DNA of 64,000 nt, from assembly GCA_049587755.1 (NCBI GenBank), contig JBAVEN010000081.1, forward strand, positions 20,016 through 84,015. Reading direction: 5' to 3'. The DNA comes from Bog-375 sp049587755. GTDB lineage: Bacteria; Acidobacteriota; Terriglobia; Bryobacterales; Bryobacteraceae. A program made the translations under genes and the position numbers. Shown here piece by piece: positions 24,879 to 33,244 of the stretch. Positions within the stretch are counted from its first letter, which is position 1; each line of letters starts with the position of its first letter. Under the pieces are notes generated by a model. It ran no database searches, had not been told where the DNA came from, and saw nothing but the letters and a program-made list of their open reading frames with translations.

Positions 24879-25711
24879 CGTCCCGCCCACACGGCCGCGG
24901 CGGCCAGCGCCGCAAAGCCCGCCAGAGCCAGCCAGTCGAGGCGCTTCAGGGTGAAATCGTCCGGCAGGTATATTTCACCGCGAAAGCCGCGCGCCTGCAT
25001 GGCCAGGTAGACATCGCCGCTCAACTGGAACGTGCGGCTGAGCAGCACGCCCGCGCTCGCCACCGCCATTTGCCGGCGCTCGGCCCCGTGGAGCGCTCCC
25101 ACGCTGCGGCTTTTCCGCGACTGGAACATTTCATGCGCTGTCTCCAGCAGCAGCAGGATGTAGCGTGACGTCATGCCCAGGATCGCCACCAGCACCACCG
25201 GGACGCGGAAGACCCGCAACGCCTTCAGCACGTGCATCCAAGGCGTGGTGACGACGAGCAGCAGTGCCAGTGTCGCCGCCGTCTCCACGCGAAGCAACAG
25301 ATAGTCCGCGGTGGTCAGGCCCTGCGCAGTCACCATCCAGTTGAGGCCGGGCACGCGGTAGAGCGCATCGCCGGGCGTGAGGAACAAAGCCGGCGCAGCG
25401 ATGGCGCCGGTGAACACCAGCGCCGGGATCCAAACGCGACTTGCCAGCAGGCGGATGGAAATGCGCGATAGCGCCGCCAGCAGAACCGCCAGCGCGAAAA
25501 CGGCCGCGATCACCCACAGCCGCCTCGCCAGCGCCGCGGCCAGGATCAGCGCGAACAGTCCCGACACTTTCACCCGGGCGTCCAACCGCTGCAGCAAGCC
25601 TCCGCTCGCGGCGGAATGCTCGGCGTCGAGAGCCCGTTCCATGGCCTGGTACAAGGATTCGATGGTGCGCCCGAGGAATCCGCGCCGTTCGCGCCACGGG
25701 ATGAGTTTCAT
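24875..25711 (-). CDS. cbiQ: Transmembrane T component of nickel/cobalt ECF transporter
   Basis: 278 residues with about five to six membrane helices, a CbiQ/EcfT protein that couples ATP hydrolysis to the substrate-binding component. Features include 'LLQRLDARVKVSGLF' near residue 40 and the coupling-helix region 'SRKSRSVGALHGAER' and 'AMQARGFRGE', where the Ala-Arg-Gly motif contacts the ATPase. Start and stop overlap both neighbours as ATGA, showing tight translational coupling in the order cbiMN, cbiQ, cbiO. Length is typical. Confidence 0.92.
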   Translation of the reverse strand: MKLIPWRERRGFLGRTIESLYQAMERALDAEHSAASGGLLQRLDARVKVSGLFALILAAALARRLWVIAAVFALAVLLAALSRISIRLLASRVWIPALVFTGAIAAPALFLTPGDALYRVPGLNWMVTAQGLTTADYLLLRVETAATLALLLVVTTPWMHVLKALRVFRVPVVLVAILGMTSRYILLLLETAHEMFQSRKSRSVGALHGAERRQMAVASAGVLLSRTFQLSGDVYLAMQARGFRGEIYLPDDFTLKRLDWLALAGFAALAAAAVWAGR

Positions 25712-26772
25712 GTGGCCGGCTCTTTGCGGTCAAACAGCCGGCCCAGCATCAGGCAAATCAGCAACACCAGGCCGGCGCCAAACATGGCTGACAGCAGGTA
25801 TCCGAATGCCGCGCTGCGAATATAGGGCGGTGCGTAGCGCGCGAACGGCGCGGTCCAGACTTGCGACAGCCGCGCCAGCCCCTCGGGCGCGCGCCGCGGG
25901 GCCGCGTGCTGGAACGACGATGCCGCGATTTCGTGACGCACGGCGGGGTTCGAGAAGTCACGCGCCATCCATTCGCCCCACGCCGATCCGGTCGCCAGAA
26001 TCCCCAATGGCGTCAGGACCAGCAGGGCGCCCAGGCCCACCCACAGCGGACGCAAATTCCTGCTGGCAGCCGGTTCTCCGAACTCCACGGACCCGCCCGC
26101 CGTGGCCTTCAGCAACGATGGATCGGATCGCTGCAGGAATGCCACCACTCCGCCTGATACCGTCAACTCGGCGAAGCCTGCAATCGTCAGGTGGCCCAGC
26201 ATCATCGCCGGGATGGCGATACTAAGCGGGTAGGGACAATAGAGCGGCGCCCCTGCGGCGTCGCGATACAGCAGTGGCTGAATGCCAAACTCGATCGCCG
26301 CCAGCAGCGCTGAAACGTTGATCGCCGCATAGCCCGCCAGGCCGGCCGCCATCACCCGGCGCGGCGAAGCGATAGGCGCTCGCCCGGCCAGAATGCGGTA
26401 CACCACATACGCCACCAGCGCGCCTGCAATCGCCATATTGAAACAATTGGCGCCGATCGCCGTGATGCCGCCATCGCCAAAAAACAGGGCTTGAATCACG
26501 ATGGCGATGGATACCGCCAGCATGGCCGCCCACGGTCCCAAAACCACTGCCGCCAGCCCGATTCCCACTGCATGGCCCGTGGTCCCGCCGGGAAGCGGCA
26601 GGTTGAACATCATGATGACAAAAGAGAATGCCGCGAACAGCGATATCAGCGGTACCAGCCGCGTGTGCAGCGCTTTCCGCACCCGCCGTAGCGCCACGTA
26701 CCAGAACGGCGCGGCGCCGGTATAGAGGACTGCGCAAGTGGCCGGGCTGAGATATCCATCCGGTATGTGCAT
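25708..26772 (-). CDS. cbiM: Fused CbiM-CbiN (NikMN-type) substrate-binding component
   Basis: 354 residues. The start at 26772 gives MHIPDGYLSP, the hallmark N-terminus in which His2 and the free amino group bind Ni or Co; upstream in-frame starts would bury it and are rejected. The CbiM part (about 1-220) has seven membrane helices and the metal-site motif 'LPLPGGTTGHAVG'. The C-terminal ~130 residues are a PDGLE/CbiN-like unit ('TPLGILATGSAWGEW') with two membrane helices and a periplasmic loop. Such a fusion replaces the separate CbiN and is common in nickel systems. First gene of the operon; a GTAGCAC/GTGCTAC pair lies upstream. Confidence 0.93.
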   Translation of the reverse strand: MHIPDGYLSPATCAVLYTGAAPFWYVALRRVRKALHTRLVPLISLFAAFSFVIMMFNLPLPGGTTGHAVGIGLAAVVLGPWAAMLAVSIAIVIQALFFGDGGITAIGANCFNMAIAGALVAYVVYRILAGRAPIASPRRVMAAGLAGYAAINVSALLAAIEFGIQPLLYRDAAGAPLYCPYPLSIAIPAMMLGHLTIAGFAELTVSGGVVAFLQRSDPSLLKATAGGSVEFGEPAASRNLRPLWVGLGALLVLTPLGILATGSAWGEWMARDFSNPAVRHEIAASSFQHAAPRRAPEGLARLSQVWTAPFARYAPPYIRSAAFGYLLSAMFGAGLVLLICLMLGRLFDRKEPAT

Positions 26773-26833
26773 CGCTAGTTCAAGCCGGTGGCGGCTTGCG
26801 GGCAAGCTTCAGTGTAGTACGATTTAAGCATTC

Positions 26834-26904
26834 GTAGCACCGGTCGCGGCGCGGCGCATCCGCGGGCCTGAAACCGCAGCAGCGCCGCCGCCGATACGTG
26901 CTAC
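26834..26904. promoter_or_regulatory. GTAGCAC/GTGCTAC inverted pair between cbiM and the GH74 gene
   Basis: GTAGCAC at 26834-26840 and GTGCTAC at 26898-26904 form a 7-base inverted pair separated by 57 bases. The pair repeats the core of the 10-base pair at 21566-21627. On the minus strand one half lies just ahead of the cbiM promoter area. A 7-base word occurs by chance several times per window, so this is suggestive only. Confidence 0.3.
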
Positions 26905-26964
26905 CTTGAGCATTCGCTCCCGCGAATGGCCGCCGCCTGGAGCGAAAAAGGAACGGATTCCTCC

Positions 26965-29220
26965 ATGAATCTTAAGATATTGTGGGTTTCGGCAACCCTA
27001 GCCGCTTTCTGCGGCGCAGCTGCGGCACAGGGCGTGCCGAGCCAGCGTCCCGGATCGGTACCCTACACCTGGAAGAGCGTGCAGATGGTCGGCGGCGGGT
27101 TTGTGGACGGCATCATCTTTCACCCCACCGCCAGGGGCGTGCGCTACGCGCGCACCGACATCGGCGGCGTTTACCGCTGGAACGACCTCACCCACCGCTG
27201 GGAGCCGCTGCTCGACTGGGTACCGTACGAGAACCTCAACTGGATGGGAGTAGAAAGTGTCGCCGTCGATCCTTCCGATTCCAATCGTGTGTATCTCGCC
27301 TGTGGCACGTATACCAACTTCTCCACGCCGGATGGCGCCATTCTGCGTTCCGGCGACCGCGGCAAGACCTTCCAGCACACCAACGTGCCATTCAAGTTCG
27401 GCGGCAATGAAGCCGGCCGCGGCCACGGCGAGCGCCTGGCCGTCGATCCCAATGCCGGCAATATCCTTTACCTGGGCACGCGCTACGACGGGCTGTGGAA
27501 GAGCACGGACCGCGCGGTGACGTGGAGCAAGGTCGAGAGTTTTCCCGACGTCACCGAAGCGCCGCCGGCTGAAGGCAGCCGTTGGAGCCACGAAACCGGC
27601 GCCGTTTTTGTGGTGTTCGACCCGCGCAGCGGAGCCAAGGGCAAACCCAGTTCCACGATTTACGTGGGCGCTGCCCTGACGGGGCGCGACAACCTATTCC
27701 GCTCAAAAGATGCCGGCAAGAGCTGGCAGCCGGTGCATGGCGCGCCGACCCAATACCAGCCCGCGCGGGCAGCGCTGGCTTCGGACGGCACACTCTACAT
27801 CTCCTATGTCACCGGGCCAAATCCATACCGGCCGACCGACGGCGGCATCTGGAAGCTCGACACCGCCAGCGGCGCATGGACGGATATCACGCCCGACAGG
27901 CCCGATGCCGCCAACAGCAGAGCGTTCGGCTATGGCGGTGTTTCGGTGGACGCGCATCATCCGCGGACCGTGATCGCCAGCACGTATTACCGCCCGGGCG
28001 GCGAAGATATTGTCCGCAGCCTCGACGGTGGCAAGACCTGGAAAGGAGTTTTCGCCTCCGGCGGCACTTACGATTATTCGCTGGCTCCCTACGTGGCGCA
28101 CACGCCGATTCACTGGCTGTTCGACGTGGAAATCGACCCGGCCAATTCCGACCACGCCATTTTCACCACCGGCTACGGCGGCTACGAGACGTTCAATCTC
28201 ACGGCACTGGATTCCGCCAAGCCGACGAAGTGGAGCGTCATGAGCACCGGGATCGAAGAGACCGTGGCGCTCGATCTGCTGAGCCCGCCCAAGGGCGCGC
28301 ACCTGCTCACCGCAATTGGCGATTACGGCGGATTTGTACACTGGGACCTCGATAAACCGGCGCCCGCCGGCAACTACGATCACCCCCGCTTTGGCAACAC
28401 CACCGGCCTGGCCTGCGCCGAAGACAGTCCGGACATGATCGTTCGCGTGGGCAGGGCCGCCGGCAATCGCGGCGGCGGTAACATCGGCTACTCGATGGAC
28501 GGAGGCAGGACGTGGCAGCCCACTCCGTCGGCACCGCCCGATGCCAGCATGGGCAGCATCGCGGTCTCCGCCGATGGCGAAACCTGGGTGTGGACGCCCG
28601 AGCACAGCGCCGTGTACTTCACCCGCGATCTGGGCGGGCGCTGGACCAAGTCGGAAGGCATCCCCGAAAACACCCGCGTGATTGCCGACCCCGTCAATCC
28701 GCGCAAGTTTTACGGTCTCGACCTGTTCGACGGCAAGCTCTTCGTTAGCACCGACGGTGGCGCAACTTTCAGCACGCAGCCTTTCACTCTGCCCGACGGT
28801 CTTCCCGCGCGCGGCGGCAACCGCGGCGATGACCGGGGCGGCCAGGACCGGATCTACGCCGCGCCAGGCAAGGAAGGCGACCTGTGGCTGGCCGCCTTCA
28901 ACGGCCTGTACCACTCTGCCGACGGCGGCGCAACATTCTCCCGTTTAGGCCATGTTGGCCAGATTCACGCCTTCGGCTTCGGGCAGGCTGCGCCCGGCAC
29001 CGCGTACTCCGCGCTTTATCTGATCGGCGTGGTCGATGGTCTACGCGGTATTTTCCGTTCCACCAATGCCGCCGGGAGTTGGCTGCGGATCAACGACGAC
29101 CAGCATCAATGGGGATTGTTGCTGCAGATTACGGGCGATCCCAAGCAGTTCGGCAGAGTCTACGTGGGCAGCCACGGGCGGGGAACGTTTTACGGCGACC
29201 CGGCGACAGCGGCGCGCTAA
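26965..29220 (+). CDS. GH74-family xyloglucanase-like glycoside hydrolase, secreted
   Basis: 751 residues with signal peptide MNLKILWVSATLAAFCGAAAA. The mature start 'YTWKSVQMVGGGFVDGIIFHP' and 'RYARTDIGGVYRWN' are the classic GH74 opening; the Asp in RTDIGG is one of the two catalytic acids. Repeated Asp-box/BNR motifs ('SGDRGKTF', 'SKDAGKSW', 'SLDGGKTW', 'SMDGGRTW', 'STDGGATF', 'SADGGATF') mark the two seven-bladed propellers that form the cleft. GH74 enzymes cut the beta-1,4-glucan backbone of xyloglucan, so it points to growth on plant cell-wall polymer. No carbohydrate-binding module or dockerin follows. The ATG follows 'GATTCCTCC'; an in-frame ATG at 26926 adds 13 residues ahead of the signal. 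Confidence 0.93.
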   Translation: MNLKILWVSATLAAFCGAAAAQGVPSQRPGSVPYTWKSVQMVGGGFVDGIIFHPTARGVRYARTDIGGVYRWNDLTHRWEPLLDWVPYENLNWMGVESVAVDPSDSNRVYLACGTYTNFSTPDGAILRSGDRGKTFQHTNVPFKFGGNEAGRGHGERLAVDPNAGNILYLGTRYDGLWKSTDRAVTWSKVESFPDVTEAPPAEGSRWSHETGAVFVVFDPRSGAKGKPSSTIYVGAALTGRDNLFRSKDAGKSWQPVHGAPTQYQPARAALASDGTLYISYVTGPNPYRPTDGGIWKLDTASGAWTDITPDRPDAANSRAFGYGGVSVDAHHPRTVIASTYYRPGGEDIVRSLDGGKTWKGVFASGGTYDYSLAPYVAHTPIHWLFDVEIDPANSDHAIFTTGYGGYETFNLTALDSAKPTKWSVMSTGIEETVALDLLSPPKGAHLLTAIGDYGGFVHWDLDKPAPAGNYDHPRFGNTTGLACAEDSPDMIVRVGRAAGNRGGGNIGYSMDGGRTWQPTPSAPPDASMGSIAVSADGETWVWTPEHSAVYFTRDLGGRWTKSEGIPENTRVIADPVNPRKFYGLDLFDGKLFVSTDGGATFSTQPFTLPDGLPARGGNRGDDRGGQDRIYAAPGKEGDLWLAAFNGLYHSADGGATFSRLGHVGQIHAFGFGQAAPGTAYSALYLIGVVDGLRGIFRSTNAAGSWLRINDDQHQWGLLLQITGDPKQFGRVYVGSHGRGTFYGDPATAAR

Positions 29221-29301
29221 GCGCGTGCGGGCTCGCGCAATGCCGCGGCGCTCGGCTCTGTGCTGGCAAGACCGGCTTAGCCGGCAGCCTGTTCCATCAC
29301 C

Positions 29302-30135
29302 CTACCGGCAGGTGATGGTTGTAAACCCCTGGCAATAGCCTTCGTCGCACACCTTGTCGTCACCCGCCACCAAAGTGGGACGCATGTGGTCAAACTCGAA
29401 AGCGGTGGCGGCGGAGTAGCCCTTCTGCCGGCAGAAGTTATCCGCGGCGGGTTGCTCGCAATTCTCACCCCAGTTCAGGCAGCGGTCCACCAGTTTCCCG
29501 TTAATACGCGGGTCGACGAATCTGCGCGCGTCCCTCTCGGCGCGTTCGCCGCGGCCTTCGCAGGTAATGGTCGTGAACCCCTGGCAATAGCCTTCGTCGC
29601 ACACCTTGTTGTCGCCCGCCACCAAGGTGGGACGCATACCCGCAAACCGGAACCTGGCGGCGCGGGCGTAGCCGTTGAGCCGGCAGAAGTTGTCGGCGGC
29701 GGGTTGCTCGCAATTCTCGCCCCAATTCAAGCAGCGGTCTACAGCCCGTCCGTTGATGCTGGGCTCGTCGAACCGGCGCTCGTTGGCGCAGGTGATGGCC
29801 GTGAACCCCTGGCACTTCTTGTCGTTGCACACCGTGTTATCACCCACCACCAGCGTGGGACGCGTATATTCAAGCCGGAAATAGACGGCGCCGGCGTAGC
29901 CGTTCAGCCGGCAGAAGCTGTCAGCAGCCGGTTGTTCGCAGTTGGAATCCCGATTCAGGCAGCGGTCTACCACCTGTCCGTTGACGCGCGGGTTCTCGAA
30001 CCGGCGGCTGTCCTCGCCACGGAGCTCGACGCCCTGCGCGCGAGCGGCGAGGGCGTGTCCGCCGGCTCCTGGCAGGGCTTGATTGGCTAGAGGCGCAGCC
30101 AGAATAGTGATGACAACCAGCAAGCCTGTTCTCAT
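29302..30135 (-). CDS. Secreted protein of three Cys-rich tandem modules
   Basis: 277 residues: a signal peptide, then three ~73-residue modules at about 44-116, 120-192 and 204-276. Each has the same six Cys in the pattern 'VDRCLNWGENC', 'FCR..GY', 'VCDEGYC' and 'TITC', plus invariant 'RPTLVAGD' and 'QGFTTITC', so three disulfides per module are likely. Modules 2 and 3 are nearly identical at DNA level around the Cys-rich segments, showing recent internal duplication; module 1 is more diverged ('NRDSNC', 'VCNDKKC'). I recognise the module from secreted bacterial and plant proteins but cannot name a function. Start ATG follows GGAGG. Unlinked in strand and spacing to the GH74 gene 81 bases away. 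Confidence 0.85.
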   Translation of the reverse strand: MRTGLLVVITILAAPLANQALPGAGGHALAARAQGVELRGEDSRRFENPRVNGQVVDRCLNRDSNCEQPAADSFCRLNGYAGAVYFRLEYTRPTLVVGDNTVCNDKKCQGFTAITCANERRFDEPSINGRAVDRCLNWGENCEQPAADNFCRLNGYARAARFRFAGMRPTLVAGDNKVCDEGYCQGFTTITCEGRGERAERDARRFVDPRINGKLVDRCLNWGENCEQPAADNFCRQKGYSAATAFEFDHMRPTLVAGDDKVCDEGYCQGFTTITCR

Positions 30136-30381
30136 ATTTCAGCCTCCGATGGCCCGAGGATACTCTCCGGAATTGCAATAAATCTCCGCACGGAACTATG
30201 CCAATCCTTCAATTGAGAGGCGAAGCAAGATGAATAGTATCAGGCCATAACCATAGTACGCAGTCATGGCGCTGGCGGTTCAGCCCAAATCGTCCCACGA
30301 CGCAGCCTTGTACCCGCCCCTTCCACGCTCGGCCTGGCCCTTGTCGATTTCGATTGTTCGTGCCTCACTTATCGCGGCTGC

Positions 30382-30387
30382 TAGAAT
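30382..30387 (+). promoter_or_regulatory. Extended -10 box of the ftsY operon
   Basis: TGC-TAGAAT ends 9 bases before the ftsY ATG at 30397. No ribosome site lies between. The 30136-30396 gap otherwise shows no gene. Confidence 0.45.
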
Positions 30388-30396
30388 GAATGAAAA

Positions 30397-31347
30397 ATGA
30401 TCCAGACCCTATTCGGCACCGTCGAGCGGGAACCGTCGCTGCTCGAAAAACTCAAGAGTGGCGTGCAGAAAACGCGCGACGGGCTGGTTTCGGCAATCGA
30501 GGACGCAGTCCAGGGGAAAAAGGAAATCGATGCCGATCTGCTGGACGAGCTCGAATTCACGCTGATCTCATCCGACATGGGCGTGCGCACCACCGAGGAA
30601 ATCCTGGAACGGATCCGCCAGCGCGTCGAGCGGCATCAACTGAACGATGCCACCGAGTTGAAGGGCCTCATCCGCGAGCATCTGCTGGAGATTCTCCAAG
30701 CTTCCGAACGCGCCCCGGCGCGCGTCGCCGAGCCGCCGGCGGTGATTCTGGTGGTCGGTGTCAACGGTTCGGGCAAGACCACCACCATCGGCAAGCTGGC
30801 GGCCCGCTTCAAGAGCGAGCAGCGCAGCGTGATGCTCTGCGCCGCCGACACTTTTCGCGCCGCGGCTATCGAGCAACTCGAGATCTGGGGCGAGCGCACA
30901 GGATCGCCGGTGGTGCGGCAGAACGCGGGCAGCGACCCCAGCGCGGTGCTTTTCGACGCCGTGAGCGCGGCGCGCGCCCGCAAAGCCGATTACGTGATCG
31001 TCGACACCGCCGGCCGCCTGCAAACCAAGGAAAACCTGATGGCCGAGTTGCAGAAGATGGCCCGCACCGCCAAGAAGGTGATTCCCGAGGCGCCACACGA
31101 GGTGCTGCTGGTGCTCGACGCGACCACCGGGCAAAACGGTCTGGAGCAGGCGCGCAAGTTCACCGAAACCTCGGGCGTGACCGGCATCGTACTCACCAAG
31201 CTCGATGGCACCGCCAAGGGAGGAATCGTGGTGGCCATTGCGCGGGAGCTCGATCTACCCATCCGCTACGTCGGCGTGGGCGAGAAGGTGGACGACCTGC
31301 TGCCGTTCGACGCCGAGAAGTTTATCGCATCGCTGTTCGAAATATGA
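30397..31347 (+). CDS. ftsY: Signal recognition particle receptor FtsY
   Basis: 316 residues, a compact NG-domain FtsY without the long acidic A domain of E. coli. The N domain (about 1-100) is helical; the G domain has G1 'GVNGSGKTTTIGKLA', the insertion-box region 'DTFRAAAIEQLEIW', G3 'DTAGRLQ', G4 'TKLDGTAKGG' and the closing motif 'YVGVGEKVDDLLPFD'. It docks SRP-ribosome complexes at the SecYEG translocon by paired GTP hydrolysis. It overlaps ribD as ATGA (31344), an unusual operon partner set, so translation is coupled to riboflavin synthesis genes. Confidence 0.97.
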   Translation: MIQTLFGTVEREPSLLEKLKSGVQKTRDGLVSAIEDAVQGKKEIDADLLDELEFTLISSDMGVRTTEEILERIRQRVERHQLNDATELKGLIREHLLEILQASERAPARVAEPPAVILVVGVNGSGKTTTIGKLAARFKSEQRSVMLCAADTFRAAAIEQLEIWGERTGSPVVRQNAGSDPSAVLFDAVSAARARKADYVIVDTAGRLQTKENLMAELQKMARTAKKVIPEAPHEVLLVLDATTGQNGLEQARKFTETSGVTGIVLTKLDGTAKGGIVVAIARELDLPIRYVGVGEKVDDLLPFDAEKFIASLFEI

Positions 31348-32447
31348 ATCCCGCATTCATGCGCGAAGCGCTGGACCTGGCACGGCAAGGCCGGGGATTG
31401 GCGAGCCCCAATCCCATGGTCGGCGCTGTGCTCGAGCGCGATGGCGAAGTGGTGGGACGCGGCTTTCACACGTACGCCGGTGTGCACCATGCCGAAGTAA
31501 TCGCCCTGGCGCACGCGGGAGAAAAGGCGCGTGGCGCCACCCTGTATCTCAACCTGGAACCTTGCGCGCACCAGGGCCGCACGCCGCCCTGCGCTGATGC
31601 AATCATCGCGGCCGGTGTCGCCGCAGTGGTGGCGCCGCTGGTGGATCCCAACCCGCTGGTGGGCGGAGAAGGGTTCCGCCGTTTGCGGGCCGCCGGAGTG
31701 GAAGTCGTCATGGCCCCGGAATTCGCGCCAGAAGCCGGCAAGTTGAACGAGCCGTTCCTCCACCTCATGCGAACGGGGCGGCCGCTGGTGACGCTGAAGA
31801 CCGCCATCACGCTCGACGGAAAGATCTCAGCGCCGGACGACAACCGCGGTTGGATCACCAGCGATCGCGCCCGCGCTCGCGTGCAGGAACTGCGCCACGA
31901 TCACGACGCGATTCTTACCGGAATCGGCACCGTACTGGCTGACGATTGCCTGCTCACCGACCGCACCGGCTTGGCGCGCAGCCGGCCGCTGCTGCGCCTG
32001 GTGATGGATTCGCAGCTTCGCCTGCCGCCCGATTCGAAGATGGTGCGCAGCGCGGCCGGCGATTTGGTCGCCGTCACCACCTCCGCGGCGTCTCCCGACC
32101 GCCGTAAGACGCTCGAAGCCGCCGGCGTAGAGGTGCTCGTGCTGAATGGACCCGGGGGGCGCGCCGATCTTGCGGGCGCCATCGAATGGCTGGGCCGGCG
32201 GCGCTATTTGTCGCTGATGATCGAAGCCGGCAGCAAGGTGAATTGGACCGCCCTCGAAACCGAGGTGGTGGACCGCATCCTGTTCTATTACGGCCCGAAG
32301 ATCTTGGGCGGCTTGGAGGCGCTGCCGCTGGCCGGCGGCATCGGCCGGCGGCGCCGCGTGGACGCCATCCGCGTCCACGACCTCACTATTCACCCCATCC
32401 CGCCCGACGAGTTCGCCATCGAAGCATATGTTCACCGGGATCATTGA
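31344..32447 (+). CDS. ribD: Bifunctional riboflavin deaminase/reductase
   Basis: 367 residues. The N-terminal deaminase domain (about 1-145) has zinc ligands in 'HHAEVIAL' and 'PCAHQGRTPPC', with the proton-shuttling Glu in HAE. The C-terminal reductase domain (about 150-367) has 'PLVTLKTAITLDGKISA', 'WITSDRARARVQELRHDHDAI' and 'GIGTVLADD'. It converts the GTP-derived pyrimidine to 5-amino-6-ribitylamino-uracil phosphate, the second and third steps of riboflavin synthesis. Start overlaps the ftsY stop as ATGA and its end overlaps ribE by 20 bases. No FMN riboswitch precedes it, as expected for an internal operon gene. Confidence 0.96.
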   Translation: MNPAFMREALDLARQGRGLASPNPMVGAVLERDGEVVGRGFHTYAGVHHAEVIALAHAGEKARGATLYLNLEPCAHQGRTPPCADAIIAAGVAAVVAPLVDPNPLVGGEGFRRLRAAGVEVVMAPEFAPEAGKLNEPFLHLMRTGRPLVTLKTAITLDGKISAPDDNRGWITSDRARARVQELRHDHDAILTGIGTVLADDCLLTDRTGLARSRPLLRLVMDSQLRLPPDSKMVRSAAGDLVAVTTSAASPDRRKTLEAAGVEVLVLNGPGGRADLAGAIEWLGRRRYLSLMIEAGSKVNWTALETEVVDRILFYYGPKILGGLEALPLAGGIGRRRRVDAIRVHDLTIHPIPPDEFAIEAYVHRDH

Positions 32448-33069
32448 AGAGCTGGGCACGGTGGAAGCCCTGGAAACGCGGCCGGCCGGGGCGCGCCTGA
32501 AGGTCCGTTGCGCGCTGGTGCTGCCGGACATGACCATCGGCGCCAGCATCGCCGTCAACGGCGTGTGTCTTACCGCGGTGGACGCGCGGCCCGATTCTTT
32601 TTCCGCCGACCTCGCGCCGGAGACCCTGCGCCGCAGCAACCTGGGCGCCCTGCGCGCCGGCTCGCGGGTCAATCTCGAGCGGCCCCTGTCGCCAACCGGC
32701 CGCCTCAGCGGCCACATCGTGCAGGGCCACGTCGATGGCACCGGCGAATTCCTCTCGCTCGAGGCTCTGGGCGAGGAGAACTGGTGGCTACGCGTCCGCG
32801 TGCCCGCCGAGCTCGATCCTTATCTGGTCTACAAGGGCTCCGTCGCCATCGACGGCATCAGCCTCACTATCGCCAAGCTGGAGGGCGACGCGCTCAGCGT
32901 CACCATCATCCCTCACACCTACCGCAACACCACGCTGGCAACTTATCAGCCCGGCGCTCGCGTCAACATCGAATGCGACATTCTCGCCAAGCACGTCGAG
33001 AAGCTGTTGCGCAAGCTGGATGTCAAGACCGGCTTAACCGTGGAGAAACTCCAGGAGCAAGGCTACTGA
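32428..33069 (+). CDS. ribE: Riboflavin synthase, alpha subunit
   Basis: 213 residues, full length, beginning with the signature MFTGIIEELG. Two homologous lumazine-binding barrels are visible: the first with 'SIAVNGVCLTAV' and the second with 'SVAIDGISLTIA'. The linker motif is 'GRLSGHIVQGHVDGTGE'. The trimeric enzyme dismutates two 6,7-dimethyl-8-ribityllumazine molecules into riboflavin. It overlaps the ribD stop by 20 bases in another frame, so the three genes ftsY-ribD-ribE form one coupled unit. The remaining riboflavin genes (ribBA, ribH) are not in the window. Confidence 0.96.
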   Translation: MFTGIIEELGTVEALETRPAGARLKVRCALVLPDMTIGASIAVNGVCLTAVDARPDSFSADLAPETLRRSNLGALRAGSRVNLERPLSPTGRLSGHIVQGHVDGTGEFLSLEALGEENWWLRVRVPAELDPYLVYKGSVAIDGISLTIAKLEGDALSVTIIPHTYRNTTLATYQPGARVNIECDILAKHVEKLLRKLDVKTGLTVEKLQEQGY

Positions 33070-33244
33070 CCGACCACCTGTCCTTGGGCGGCCGGCAGCC
33101 CGAAGATGACGTTGCCTTCTGCGTGGAGGTCACGTGTCCCAGTAACGCTCCGCAAAAACAATTGTGGGGCAGCATGGCGAACCGCAAGCCATCTGCCCCA
33201 CGTATATCTTTGCCAGAAGCTCCCGAGGGACTTCGCTAACGCTC

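Noticed and set aside
30390..31343. A plus-strand frame extending ribD upstream through ftsY
   Set aside because: The frame translates to Arg-rich nonsense while ftsY in another frame has all GTPase motifs; ribD starts at 31344.
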